Part shown: positions 1 through 13,677 of the stretch, piece by piece | Layout of the letters: each line of letters begins with the position of its first letter | How positions within the stretch are numbered: position 1 is the first letter of the stretch | Assembly: GCA_017562135.1 (NCBI GenBank) | Contig: QEYB01000556.1 | Location: 372,001-436,000 of the forward strand | Origin: Dipylidium caninum | Lineage: Eukaryota; Platyhelminthes; Cestoda; Cyclophyllidea; Dipylidiidae | Reading direction: 5' to 3' | DNA: 64,000 nt | Made by a program: the position numbers and the translations under genes | Notes under the pieces: model-generated | What the model saw: the letters and a program-made list of their open reading frames with translations, nothing else | Databases searched by the model: none | What the model was told of the DNA's origin: nothing

Positions 1-554
1 AAATTTGATCAAGAAGCCTATTCCCCTCTCGTATGACCTCTCCGCTACTATTACTGGTTCTCTGTGTACTTAGTCGAGAGACACAAAGTCTGGACCGAAT
101 TTTTTGGTTTGAACACACTCACATTGGAATGAATTAGTGATATGCGTCATGTCGGTTGCTTTTTGGGCTCTTTTTATTGAAGTTACACCGTTTTTCTACA
201 CCACCGTCCACATTCATTCTGATAGTGTTTAGAGTTTTTTGTAGATATGGCTGATTTGTACCGGAAAGTAAACACCAACACAACCAAACTTTAGGTGCGA
301 GATTCGAAATTCGATTAATTACGTAACTTGAACGAAGTACCATTCACTATCCTCCCCCACATTTCATGTCATTGAGGAAGAAATGATTTTAGTGGAAGTA
401 ATGTCGTTAAGTACGTCAGATGCTATTTAGTCTGCATATAAAATAGCCATTTGATTGCGTTCAATTGCTGCTTTAAGTTTATTTTTTTGGAAATATTTGT
501 TAAGAGGTTTTCAAGCCAAAAACATTTGTTAACCAACTGAGTTTTATGTTCCAG
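1..554. other. left edge, no exon recognised
   Basis: No open frame here resembles the ADAM pro-domain that should precede the first recognised exon at 555. The first recognised exon needs an upstream exon ending in phase 1, so at least one more coding exon must lie here or beyond the window edge. I see only AT-rich intron-like sequence. Confidence 0.5.
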
Positions 555-3500
555 CGTCGATGGCCGTCGTAATAACCCACGAAGAACATAATCATTCCAA
601 ATTTGTGTAACTTAAAGGAAACTTTCTCGGTTATCTTTTATGGCTGGATGCGGTGCTTGTTTAATTACATTGTCTAGCCTTTAAATCCTAATCAATTTGT
701 GACTTTGTTCTGTCTGGTTTTGCGTTGGCACTCATCCCGTTTCGGCGTTGACTTTTTCGATTGGGTGCGTACTCTTTGTTGAATATTCTTCGGTAACCGT
801 GGTTCTTAATGCATACTGGGTGTTGCCATACTTGTGGGTGTATTTGCCTGAGCCTCTCTCACACGAGCGCATTTGTCCATGTTGTAGATGAGCTCCTTTT
901 CTCACGACGTGGTGCAAATCGTGATTCGTGTTAATAGAATTTTTCAAGTCGTCAACACGGTGAGTCTATGGTGCTTATCCACAAAACACCTTATTATCTG
1001 CAAAAGCCGGTCTTTAGTGCGCGTTTATTCGGTCTCTCGGTGGAGAGGGACAAAAGACCGAGCCTCCTGCCACCTTTATGAAGCTTCGGCGCTGGAAAAG
1101 TCGTCTGCGTATGTGGGGGCTACAACTGCTTACCGTAGCCAGTCAGATGCAGTAAAGAATGAATGGAAGGCTACTGACTAAGCGCCAATCTTCATTACTT
1201 AAAAAATTTGCGATTTACGACTGAATTTTGTGACAATTTTGCCAAAGTATATTATACTTTTATCATAATCGCCACGATTATGGGCTACCGAAGTACGACT
1301 TTTTTTAGCTGTTTGCTCAATTCAATGTACAGTTTGTCGTGGTGGGATTAGAGATTTGGGAAAAAAATCGCGTACACCTTGAGGCCGAGGAGCACATCTT
1401 GAAAACTCTTGCCAGTTTCAAGCGTACGGAAGTGAATGTCCGCCATGACTGTCTATTTGCTATCCTGTGAGTCCAGTCTTTTCTCTGCTTTAGCTTTCCG
1501 GCAGCCCCCCTCCTTCGGGAATTTAATTAATCTGTATTACTGCATTCTGTTCCCGATATACTCGCACATTCACACATTTGCTTCGTTTAATGGCCGCATT
1601 ATAGTGGCTTTCGAGTACTTTCAGCAGCAAATCTCTCCGTGACCCATGAGGCATGCACTAATAGACTTCTGTTTTGCCAAGTTGGGCAGAAGCACATGAA
1701 GTTAAGTAACATTAAATGGGCGACGCCTAATCAAACTAGCTATTGCTGAACTAACTATAGTAACAGAATGCAACTCTCTATAGAAGCCCATGTCTTCCCT
1801 AATAAAATGTGTTCAATGTTGAGAAATTCAAAATCCAGTTCACGATACCTGGGATCACCCCATTAGTCTGCACTTATTCCATTGGTCTGGTTGTAGTTTC
1901 CCCCCCAATTCCTATTTTCATTTCCTTCATGTTTTATTCTCTTAGCGGCGACACCGATCAAACTGCTACTACTAGGGGTCGAGCCAACAAGGAGGCCATG
2001 TGCAAGTACTCATCCTGTGTCGCGTTTGTCCGCGTAGGTTGGCCCTTTTCGCCTCTGCTTCAAACATTGGTTCACTTTATGCCGAAAATGAATGTCGTTA
2101 TCTACAATAGGCATATTTGAGACGTCGCTGAGGCCTTGAGGGAAGTGATTAGACGTCGTACAAGCGAGGTTGCCTTTACCCCACCCGCCTTGTAACGCCA
2201 TCGGGGGCGTTGGGACTGGCCAGAATGTTGAATCACCGTGCACACAGCTACTTGCGTCATCGTCTTCGCTGGCGCCGGTGTCATTAGTCTAACGAGGGCG
2301 TCCCGTCCTGCCTTAGTGAAGCTGCAGTGGTGCTAGTTGGCGTGCAATTTAAGGTGGAGCAGACACCGGACTGCCATAAATACCTGATCTTCATGGCCCA
2401 CTATTAGCTTCCACTAATTAACCTTTCTTCATGTAATTACGTTTCTAAGTGCTACTTTTACATCTTATTTTCTTAACAGTACAAAACTACACACCTCAAG
2501 GTGTTGATGACATGGTCTCCTAATGACTCTCACCCAAATGCGTGGGTTTACGGCCATGTGGTTTGAGTTCTCATTTAAATCCTTTGCTGATCAACCAACT
2601 ATAACCATACTTTTTATGCAACAATATTTACATTTTGCTTCATTAGCATATCAGGCTCATACTTTCGCAACATTCCCACTCATATTTGACCATTAAAAGT
2701 CGGTTTCAAGTTAGACCCAAAGTATTTTTGGGTGCGCAACTGTACTGTGTGCAGTATGGTCTGCTTAAATGCTCCCACTATTTCTAAAACGTCTATCCTT
2801 TGTCATGATTTATTTCACATTGCGGCTGAATAGCACACAAATGAAAAGATATGGTCTAACCGTGCCACGTAGACCTAGGGGGTTGTTCTAAGATTTCACA
2901 GTTAAACTTTCGGCCTGAATCGAGAACCCTCTCACAAGAGGAAAGGCATCGCTCCTTCATGTGATTTCCTTTTAACTCCTCCTAGGATTCACAGTACATG
3001 GAAGTGAACGAAACCGCTCGGACCGCGGCCCACGAGTTGGGCCACAATTTCGGCCTCCGTCACGACACTGAGGACTGTGAGTGTCAGGGTTGCATTATGG
3101 CAACCGGTGTTGAGTAAGTTCGCCCTTCTCTCTGCCAATTTTCACCAACATCCTTTTCGATGGCATTCAACTTTTTATGTACTTTTTTGTATTTCATTTG
3201 TGTGATTTGGTAACCTTTTGGATTCGATTATTCTTTATGCAATTTGGAAGTTGCAATATTATCAAATGTCAGCCTCCATAAAGTACATTTCGATCTATTC
3301 CTTATTTATCCGCCAATTTTTCCCGCCGGTCAGCGCGTTAAACATGATGTGATCAGATGCTACAGCCTCTGAGCGGCCAAACTCATTTCTCTCCCCTTGA
3401 CTTGTATCTTTCGGGACAGCGTCTTTTTTTATTCACCTTTCACATCGCTTTCACACTCATACAAAACTCATGGGCTTTGACCACACGACTTGTTAGCAAA

Positions 3501-6500
3501 TGCCCCTTTTCATGTGTAGAATAGTACCGCACAGCAATTAAAAGTGCTCTCAAAACTCTTCTCGTTTGCTTACCTTAACTGCAGATTTGGAACAGCAATA
3601 ATGGATTGGTCCCCCTGCTCCATTCGCGATATGCCAAATCTGTTGCACTACGGAATGGGTGCATGTCTCCATGATGCCCCAGTGCACTCCCACTCGAGCC
3701 TCCTACCACGGCGGACCCGCTCGCTCGAGGTCAATGGACCCAGCGTTATTTACATGTACACCGCCACGAACACTCGCAGAGGCACGCCGGAATTAGTTAG
3801 AGCGACCCCGCTTCCCGTTTTTCTGTCTCTTTGTGGGAACGGCAAACTCGACCCGGGTGAGGAATGCGATTGTGGAACTGCGTAAGTCGCCCTTGCGAGG
3901 TACCACCTTACTTAAACACTTTCTTGCCCGCAAAAATTAGCATGCACTCATCAAGACTCGGTATGGTCGAAATTGGCAGTAACTTGACCGTTACAGTCGA
4001 TTTCTTGTTCAATTTTATTTTCAAAGCTATGCAAGGGTCGAGTAGCCCCATTTTTTGAAAGAATTACATCTTTTATGGTGCGAAGTGACTATGGCGCACT
4101 GCACTTCGAACCTTTTGGCACCCAGCAAATCAGGGTGGAAGCTGGACCGGCTCCAAAACAGGACAGGAAAGTGTGGCTCTTAGGAAGGTTTTTTTAAGAG
4201 TCTCGCCGTGGTTATGCTAGAGGGGTTTGGTTACGCTATTCCCTCACCGGCAATAAAGCTGAAGTGTATCTCTTGCCCCCAAGAGCTCTTCAGCCAAATC
4301 GTCGTGACTTGCTTGAATTCGACACTTAGGTTAATGTCAAGACCATCTCTATTCGGTGAGTCGCCTCTAAAAACTCGCCTAACTTAGCGGAGCCAAAGCT
4401 CGCATGCTTATGGTCAACAGCCATAAAGATACGTCCACGTATTTAGGAGACGACAGTATACCGCTCGGGGAGATAGCAGCTCCTCTCACAACTTCATGAC
4501 TCAAGTCGATTCGACTTAAGTACTCTCTAAAATTTTCAACATAATACTCCGGTGAATTATCAGGCCCCATATCTTACAATGTCCGATAGCTATTTGGCCA
4601 GGATGGGATTTGTAGCGACATCAATTTTTGGTTAAGTAAATATTTTTTTCGTTTGTAGCGATTCTGCACCTTAACAAATGACAGCCTAGTTCTCCCCTAA
4701 TTTTGTCAGTCGTTTCCGACTGTCCTCCAGTCTGTTCGGCATTCTTCCCACCCTTCCAACTGTCAACTTGTCACACTGCTTCATCTTCATAAGCCGCTAA
4801 GGCCGATAATAGTTTTGGTGATTCACCCCAGTTACCTCCCATTGCTTTTGTTGGCATATCTTTATAAAACACTTCACCAAGGTTTTTAAGGAACAAATTT
4901 TTTCGGCTCATTTTAATTATAGTGTTTGTGTTTTATCTCCTCTTGGCCGAAGTTTTCAATCCCTTGTGCCCTGTCTTATCAGATGCCGGCGAAGATGAAC
5001 TTTGCTGTCATCTCGGAGGTGTTCCGTCAATTTCGTCTCCAGGTATGCTCAGAAAATAGGTCGGAGGAGAGGGGATGGGGTAAAATTTCGAAGAACGAAT
5101 TTAGACGGAAGAAATTCAGGCATTAATTTTGACTGAATCGCGCCGGAAACTTTTAACTTACGAGTGACAAAAAATGGAAAATTAATAAGCGTGAAAACGG
5201 TTAATGCATCCTGCAGGAACACACCGGTAGGCATATCATATATACGCGGGAACCACCGTTTTAGTCGTTTTGTCGGCTCATGTTAGTGAGCCACGGTCAT
5301 TCGCGGCACGACAGCGCTGTGCGGACACCTCGAATGTGAACTGCTTCCGTTTCAGTTGTTGATTTGTTACAGGAGTCATTAATCACTGACCTTGGCGCAA
5401 TGACAGCTCATGTATTTTTGAAAGGGCTTCATAACCATAACAGATGGTTTTGACACCCCCACTGAGAGACTGTCTACCCGATTACACCTTCCTACATAGG
5501 AGGTTGTTTTGTATTTTTTACACGAGGTATATTTATCATTGGTCACGAGGGAAACGCTCTTCTGGGCATTGTCACCCATTTTTGCTACCTCTTGGCGTAT
5601 TTTTTTGAGTTTTGACCTCAACGAAGCCACCTTAAGGGTTGCATAGGAGTGAATGCGTACCAATTCATTGGCAAAAGTGCACCAACACACGGTCTGCAGC
5701 CGTCCTCGTTCTTTTTGGCATGCGGAGAGCCCCTGGCCGTCCCGTCGTCAAAACTCGAGGGTATGTTGCCCTAGTACCCATGAACACTAAACACGACAGG
5801 GCACACGTGTTTTGAAATGATCTTATTATTAATAGGGGTGCAACTGAACCCGGAGATGATTAAATATGCCTAAACTTAGTCTCTTGCTGCTTGTCCAATT
5901 TGGTGGCTTGAGCTGTTTATTAGCCGAGAGGAGTCCACTAGTCTTTTCAAAACTTCTCTTCTCTAACCTTACTAATTACGAGTATTCTACCCGAGAATTA
6001 TCGTTGTGGTCTCATCCATGTGATCTCGTATAGACACTAGCCGCATATGTCGTGTGACCTGATGAGAAAAATTGCACTCAATTCGTTTTCATCAACTCTC
6101 CCGAGCCAGTTGGAGGCATTTCCCGTGAAAGTCCCAATGCCGAGCACGAGGAGTACGGATATGGCGAGGAGTGGTAGGGTGTTTTGGTTCTCCATGTCCT
6201 AATCGACCTCCCTTTTTTTCATATTATTTTCTAATAGCTAAATTTTCTATTATAACGCAGAAGCAATCATCATCTGACCGGAGGCATTAAAATACATAGT
6301 TTAAAAAACATCGTTTAAATTTATCAGTTCATTGCGGAATACTGTTCTTGCTTTTTGTGGAGTAGTAAAAATGAAACATCTAGGCTCTTGTACCATTTCT
6401 CCTATCCGTTTTGCTCTGTTTTAACGGCTTAAAGTCCGCCCTCGGGGCTTGGTAGTACATTCGCTTTTCACGCCTTAATGTGTTATTCATTGACTAAAAT

Positions 6501-9500
6501 TTGTTTACATACGCATATACATGAACAATTGTTCACACAACGATAAGTTATCTATTCAGAATGCCCAACTTTTATTTTCTTCGGGTCCCATGGTCAAGCA
6601 TCGATGCTGACCTCCTTTCTCCCGAAGTGGGAGTCTTCCCTATCCTTGAAGTAGCGATCTCAGCCCTTATACGCCTCTACATGTTCCAGTGGCCCTAATG
6701 CACAACCACTTTTCAGTCGAGGACTCACTTGCGAAGTAGTGTTCGTCTCCTCCAAATCCACTTGCGGCAGGGCTTTGTTTAAGTTGCCAAGACGGCGTCG
6801 AAACAGCCCCTGTGATTCATTTTCGCGAGCGACCAGCCTCCTTTTGAGTAGGAGTCATTTCGATATCTTATTCATGTTCCCCTTATTTGAATGCAAATAT
6901 CCAGCAGGATTTCTAGCGGAGTGTCTCACTCAATTCACTGGTGCACCTGTCAACCATCAAAAGCGGTTACCTACATTAACTTCATAAATGAGGTTGATTC
7001 CTTTAACAAATGACTTTCAGGGAAACCTGTCCCGAGGAGGTAAAAATGTGCTGTGATGTCAGTGTATGTCGCTTGCGCAATGGAGCTGAGTGTGCGACCG
7101 GGCCGTGTTGCGGCATATCTTCGGTCCTGGGGAGCCCTTCTCACACCACCTGCAAATTCAAACAGACCGGATCGGTGTGTCGCGAAGCGGGTAACCCTTG
7201 CGACTTACCTGAATACTGTGATGGGCAGTCGGAATGGTGTCCTGCTGATGTCTTCAAAACGGACGGTGAAGTCTGCTACACAAATGAGGGTTACCGGGTG
7301 AGATATGGCTTAGCTAAACTGGTGTACTCATTCACAAAATTGTCAAGATCGCAAACCATCTCTTATCTCTTACCTGAGTTGAAATTGTTCGAATGTTCCT
7401 ATATCTGTACCAAATTCAACATCGGAGAAGATCCACTGATTCAAAATGCTCCAACACATCGCAATGATACAAATGCTTTCACTGCTCACACCGATGCAAT
7501 GGATTAAGTGCTTCATAAGAGTATTTATTGCAAGCCCGATTTGTTCCCTCACCCTATAGTCTTGTCAGCAAGTAAATAAGGTTGGGCGTACTAACCTAGA
7601 GTGTATTTTTTACTTTCATTTTGCTGCACCGCACATTGCACGGTGAATTCGTATAAGTATTGCGGCGGAGGGTGCCATCGCGCTTGTTTGGTGCGCCTAT
7701 TCTCTGCCCAAGCCTTTTATCCCTTCCCTTCACACCTTGAGCTAAAGCATCTTCCGCCATAAGCATGTTCAAAAACAGACTGAAATTTCTGGCTGCCATT
7801 GAGGATGGAGGAATGTGTTTGGAGGGAGTCTCACCTCCGCTGCCCGTTTCGCTCAAATGAGCCATTTAAGTACTTTTTTGAGACGGAATTCTCAACTTTT
7901 CTATTACTTTTTCAAGGTATTTGACAAAGGTTAGCTTAACGACGCCAGATGGCCAAAACATTTACATGATATAATAGATTAGTAGCCATAATTCTCACGA
8001 GCCTTTCACGATAGCAGACGGTGGGTCGGTAGACGTCTTTCGAGACCTGTCATGGTGCCCTCTCCTGCGGTAGCGGTCCGAAGCTACTGGCACCGGGGCT
8101 GATTCACAAAGACTCAAGTGGCCCGCGCCATACGATAGACAAGTGACAGGCACCACTCGACTGCCGTGCTTTACTTCACACAAACGGGTTTTTATATAGT
8201 TTTAAGGAATTACTGTTTTGCTGTAAGTTAAACTTTTGCGCTAACTTACAGCGCTTGTGTGGCGATGATACCGCTCAGTTCGTGGCAGTTATCTCTCTGA
8301 TACTCATATGCGTATATGAGGCATTTAATTGTCCCGGAGGGAAGGGGCTATTGACTTTACAAATCGCTATGATTGGGAGTTGTGTGGTGCTTGTCTCGAG
8401 GATTGGGTCCTCGTCACTTTACTAACTCTGCTGAGGCAAAGCCGAATTTTTGATCGCCGAAGTGAGTTCACGATTTTTCTTTTAAGTCGCACTGCATCCG
8501 CGGAGGCTGCAACGCGCCGGACGAGTGGTGCCGTGTGTTGTGGGGTCCCACGGGCACAGCAGCGGGGTCGGGATGCATCGCCTACAACGTGGTTGGAGAC
8601 GAGAATCACGCAGTCGATGATGTTGCCAACTGTGGCCGCCTTCGCCCTCGGAAAGACGAGCTTTGGCGGGAAATGGACCAGTGGCCTTCGAAGGCCTGCC
8701 ATGATCTGTGCGAATCTTCCTCATCTTGCCTTCCCTTATGTTTCGATCATCTCGGTTTTCTTCCACCAAAAATTACAAATATCTCATTTGCTTAAGCCAT
8801 TATTTCTCCCAATGGTCGTTTAAGAGTTAGACTGGAATTACCGGTGCCTAACTCACTCCTGTGAATTAGTGAACATTAGCATCCGAATATACCTGTCCTT
8901 CTTTTGCTAGGTTGAGTGCCAGATCTCTAGTACGATAAGGCTGCTTGGACTTAAGCGTTAATTTAATGTTTTTTTTTATGCCTAAAACTTCATAACTTTT
9001 ATTTGCCACTCACTAAGACACAACGGACCCTCACGAGAAAGATCAAGTGCTTCTTCAACTAATCCTTTGCATCGACGTAAATCGGAGCGATGTTGTCGTC
9101 CCGTTATTGGTCATACTTGAAGAGCCATTAATAGGATAAAACTTCTGCCGAGTGGATATCCTTCTCTCCCTTCTCGCCGACAGGGCCGATGCGGAATGCG
9201 GTCGGTTGTGGTGCACACATCGGAATGAGAAGGCAATGCTAATCGGTTGGCAGGAGCAGCGCCGGCGCGTGGACGCAAATTCACGGAGGACTTGCGTGGC
9301 GCTGGTATACGACCCCATTGATCCTTTGCAACACTCCGAACTAACCCCAGAGACGGGTTTTCTCGGTCCGGGTACGGGTGTCGCAGCCTCCGTTACGCAG
9401 GATGCCGGGATGACTCCCGACGGAACGCCCTGCCAAAGAGGCGTGAGTTTCGCCTTCACACACCTCTAGACTTACCTCAGATAGGTTATAGGATAGATAA

Positions 9501-12500
9501 CGCCTATTTTTTTGGCAAGCCTTGTACGGATATTTGGGAGTCGCGCTTAGAATCTCGTGCATGAGGAGGTAATTGCTACAATCGGGTTTTATTTTAGTGT
9601 TTTCAGTAATTTTATTGAGAGGTCATCGACAATCGTGTGTTGTTGCTTTTACATGATTTCCTTTTTTTATAACAATTGAATTTCTAGGCCGGTTTCAATT
9701 GTTTCACAAATTGAAGTCTATCTCCAGCAAAAATGCGGGTCAGAATACTTCCTTATGGTGCCCACACTTAATGCCACAATGCTAGGGGAGGTGACATCTT
9801 GAGGCCACACAGTTCCTGCGAGTTCCCGTCTGTATCGCACCCTCCAGTTATTAGCGTCGCCTCCGTCCACTAAATTTATGGGATGGGCTAAAGGAATTTT
9901 CGAAATGCTCTTTTGGTACAACTACTCGATTATGTTAACATTGCTCGCTTCTATTATAAACAGTTATGCTACAACGGAACCTGCATCAAACAAGAAGATC
10001 TCCCCTTTCGAAAAACATGCAGTTGCAATTCCAACGGGGTAGGCGGATCTTTTGTCTGCTAAGATTATACGCTATTATGGGACCAGACTAGACGCGATTC
10101 CCTTCGTCTGTAGGTATGTAACAACCTCGGTCATTGTCATTGCAATATTGGCTTCGCCCCACCCCACTGCATAGAAAGCGGAAACGGAGGTTCCATCGAC
10201 AGTGGACCTCCGCCACCCTGTAAGTTCTTGTCCGCCATTTGCCCTTTTCGCACTTCTACTGCGCTTTTATCAATACATTTCGGGTAGACATTCAAAAAGT
10301 GCCCATAATTGTCTTCATTCATTCTATCGTAATTAATTCTGTTACGGTGTGCTCATCATTTTGTGTTGTGGTATATTTTCGACCGGTTCTCCTTACCGTG
10401 TGAAGGCTTCTTTCCCCCTACACGAGGACTTCTTAGAAGCCAAGTGTTCGAATAAACTATGAAACTTTTGACTTTACTAAGCATATTATGCTGAAATTGC
10501 AAAAAGTGAGGGCGATATTGTGTGTAGCGCCCTGATAACAAAGGAAACAGTCAACCTTTCGAAATGGGTGCGATGTTGACTGAGTGGCAGAGGTAAACTT
10601 GTAATAAAGTTACACATTGAGCCTGTAGATATTGCATTAATTTATCTCCTCGACATCGATGTTCAATTTACTTCCGTTGAGTAACTTTTTTGACTGTTAA
10701 TGGTGGAAGTGCTTCAATCGACGGCACGCAGCGAGAGCCTGTTGCATTTCTACCGAATATCACCTTATACCTCACTGCTTGACGTTGCCCATCTGTCAAG
10801 CGCACACATCATCACACAGTTGACCGGTGGCGCGGACCGGGGCTGATTGGTATATGTGCTTGCTGAGGTCTTTCAGAACATCCCTTGTCCTCCCACCTGT
10901 ACCTTACAAGTGCTACTTCGCTGAATCATGTCTGACAGCTAAGCGATAACCTCCTGTCAGGCGCGTGCATCTGTCTTGGTGGATTGACTTGTCCATAGGC
11001 GATCTCGACGTAGTCTCTTCGGGCTGGTTCCTGCTTAAATGTAAACTTTTCCACATACAACCAAAGTATCGCGGCACAAATGGGAAGGGGGCGGGGACGG
11101 CAGTATTGTTTGTTGGTCTTCCTTCATAGAATTGTGAAGAATTAGTTTTTTCATCGGAAAATATAGTGGTGCCCCACTGGACGTAATGTTTACTTAGGTG
11201 AATATTTACATCTGCTTATAGTTTTATTTACGGAGATTTGTTTCGTTAGGCATTAATTAATAAATAGAACACCATTTATCGGTAGAACACTGCTAACTTT
11301 CGATTTTCTAAAGTTCAGGACTTCCTTATTCCGAGAGCTATGCAGCTTCTAGACTTGCGTAATTCGAGTTGAGATTATTTGCTAAAATTTTCGGTATTTT
11401 TTGACTTTCATTTGGGATTTTTCAAATTAACTTCAGAGAAAAATACGTTCTTTTGGTGGGAAAATGAATGCCTCTGGAGGCTATTCGACCTGAATTGTTT
11501 ATGTATTTACAAAAAATTTTGTTTATTAAAAGAGGTGTCTCTATCTTACCTGTGCAAAACTCGACACTATTGAGTGTTGTAGTTTTTGAGAGTCTTGATT
11601 TATATTTACAGCCTTATTTTTTTAGCATGGCACGAATATGGGTTCATTTTTGCCGTGTGTTTCATCATCTTCATTCTCTGCCCGGCATTTCTACTGTGTA
11701 TGTATTGTTTACTATGCCGATGTCGGAAACGAAGGCTCATCTTCCCCAAATCGGAACCACTGTCGCTGTCGTCTTACGGGGAGCCGCCAGACTGGGCCGC
11801 GGTCTTCAGTTCCATATGGTATTGTGCCGCGTGGCAAAAGTGGCTACTTAAAACGCCGACAATAGTCTCGTAATCGACATCTTTTTCCTTTGACAGGCAG
11901 TGCTGTCGTAAATGCAGGCCACACTTTGATAACGCTCCTCCCATTATTGTCGCGTTCGGGCCACCGGACCCCAAGGAGATGACCAAAAATGGCCGCGTTT
12001 TTACGACGAGCGGGAAGTCATCCTTGCAAAATGGTCACTCTCTGGTGTCAGCGGCTACGACGATGTTAAACGGAACTGCTTCACGACCGAGTGTTTACTC
12101 GCCTGATTCTTTTCGGCGGGAACTCGTAGAAGAGTTCAACACGGATAGTAAAAAGCCAGGCTTTTTAAGGTAAACTTGGTTAGTGTTCCCATGTTTAAAA
12201 GTAAACGGCACGTGCTTGTGAGTGGTAGAGAAGTAAACTAAAAGCCTCATAAGATTCGAGCAGTCATTACAGATTCTCACTTCATGAAAGCTACTTGAGT
12301 ATTGGCGCACCTTTCACTAGAAAGGCAAGACTGGTGATCTGCACTTTCTAGAGATCTCGAAGCTGCATGGGAGGCAGCAGAGCGTGCCACAGAGTTGTCG
12401 AAGGATTCGCGCCTCGATTCGGCGATCACCGAATCTGGATCGGTTGACGGTGCACGCATAGCGATTTCGTCCCCACGACTGGAGAATACTACTTTTAGAG

Positions 12501-12841
12501 GTGAGACGCGTTCCCTGGCTTCGGCAGCCCGTATCCAGCAACAACAGCGTGTCGCTCGCTGTCGCCGGTCGGCAAATCCATCCCCTCTGAGAAAGAAGGG
12601 TTCGGCTCAAGCCCCACGCCACCCGGCCCCGTATGTCAACGTTACGGTGACGAGGAACAAACAGTCCTCTGGTATCTCCGACGACGCATCCAAGCCTGAC
12701 ATATCTGCACCCACACTTCAGACCTCTACATACAAGCATAATTTAATGGAGCTTCCCGAAGCTTATTCTACCCTCAAAAATCCCAAAAGAAACAAGAAAT
12801 CCCGAGTGTTTGCCGGATACTCAACGCTCCAGCAAAAATGA
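555..12841 (+). CDS. ADAM: ADAM metalloprotease-disintegrin, 5'-partial, 14 exons
   Basis: Membrane-anchored zinc protease of the ADAM (reprolysin) family, expected to shed or process cell-surface proteins. Exons: 555-604, 888-959, 1333-1466, 1946-2033, 2986-3113, 3585-3881, 7021-7297, 8487-8707, 9184-9442, 9964-10038, 10114-10219, 11626-11818, 11897-12169, 12352-12841. All splice phases agree, giving about 886 residues. In order: catalytic domain start, VVVGLEIW strand, complete zinc site [12 protein letters not shown] and Met-turn CIMATGV (about 3031-3108), disintegrin domain ([15 protein letters not shown], then CDLPEYCDG), cysteine-rich domain, EGF-like motif [18 protein letters not shown], one transmembrane helix (about 11640-11715) followed by basic RCRKRR, and a cytoplasmic tail of about 240 residues ending at TGA 12839. 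The active-site residues are present, so it should be catalytically competent. The layout resembles the ADAM12/19 group, but the exact orthologue is not settled. The signal peptide and pro-domain are not seen. Confidence 0.92.
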
Positions 12842-13677
12842 CGAATGGGATGCATTCGTCCCTGCAGTTTCTTTAATTCTCTTGAAATGATTATTATTCC
12901 ACCCCAGGAAGCTCTCGGACAACTGAATAATCATTCCTCGGTTCCGCGAACACGACGACTATTCCAAAAAAGTGCACTACACTTACTCTTTATTACCGTC
13001 TTTCCTTAAGCCGCACATTCACTTCACGAATTTGCTGAAAAGTCCTAAGTGCGTTTCGTGGAACTCTGGTTATTGCCAAATTCGCTTTACTTGCCCTCTG
13101 TTGAACAGTAACACTGCACCTGCGCAAACCTTGCTTTGATTTTATCCGGATTTGATACCTATGCATATGTACAGTTTTTTTGTATGGCCAATTTTCGAAG
13201 ATGCCCTATTTTGGCCTGATCGCTCTGCACTTAAGTTTATCGGCCTTATGCTTCCAACATGCAGATCTTACTGCCCCTCTCCTAAGGGAACACGAGCATC
13301 AGCCACATAAGCAAGGTTTTGAGACATGGCCCCTATCACCAGCACCGAAATCTGCGCATCATGACCACTGTTTTGGCCTCGGATACCAAGTCATATCGTA
13401 GCGTGAGCACAAACAGCGTGGCAAAATTTTAAAAAGGAGTCGAGCAACCCATAGATATCGCATTCCAAAAAAGTCTTCGTCGCGGGCAGGGAATGTTCGG
13501 TGGGCAACAAATCACATCATCGTACCCGACAGCTCATAAATTCGTCACTGTTGGGGATCCACGATGAGCTGGAACTTCCAACGAAACAAATATTCAAATA
13601 TTATAAAAATATTTGGTACAGAATCTGTGATTTTGTGATGACGGTAATTTTGCGACTAAGGGCAGTCCCGAATTCCA
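12842..13677. other. convergent intergenic gap
   Basis: About 830 bp between the 3' ends of the ADAM gene (+) and the RAD51C gene (-). It should hold both 3' UTRs. Short open frames here show no family motif. No clear repeat was seen. Confidence 0.6.

Noticed and set aside
888..1181. 97-codon plus-strand frame read as one gene
   Set aside because: Only its first 72 nt (888-959) belong to the ADAM gene; beyond the GTGAGT donor it is intron.
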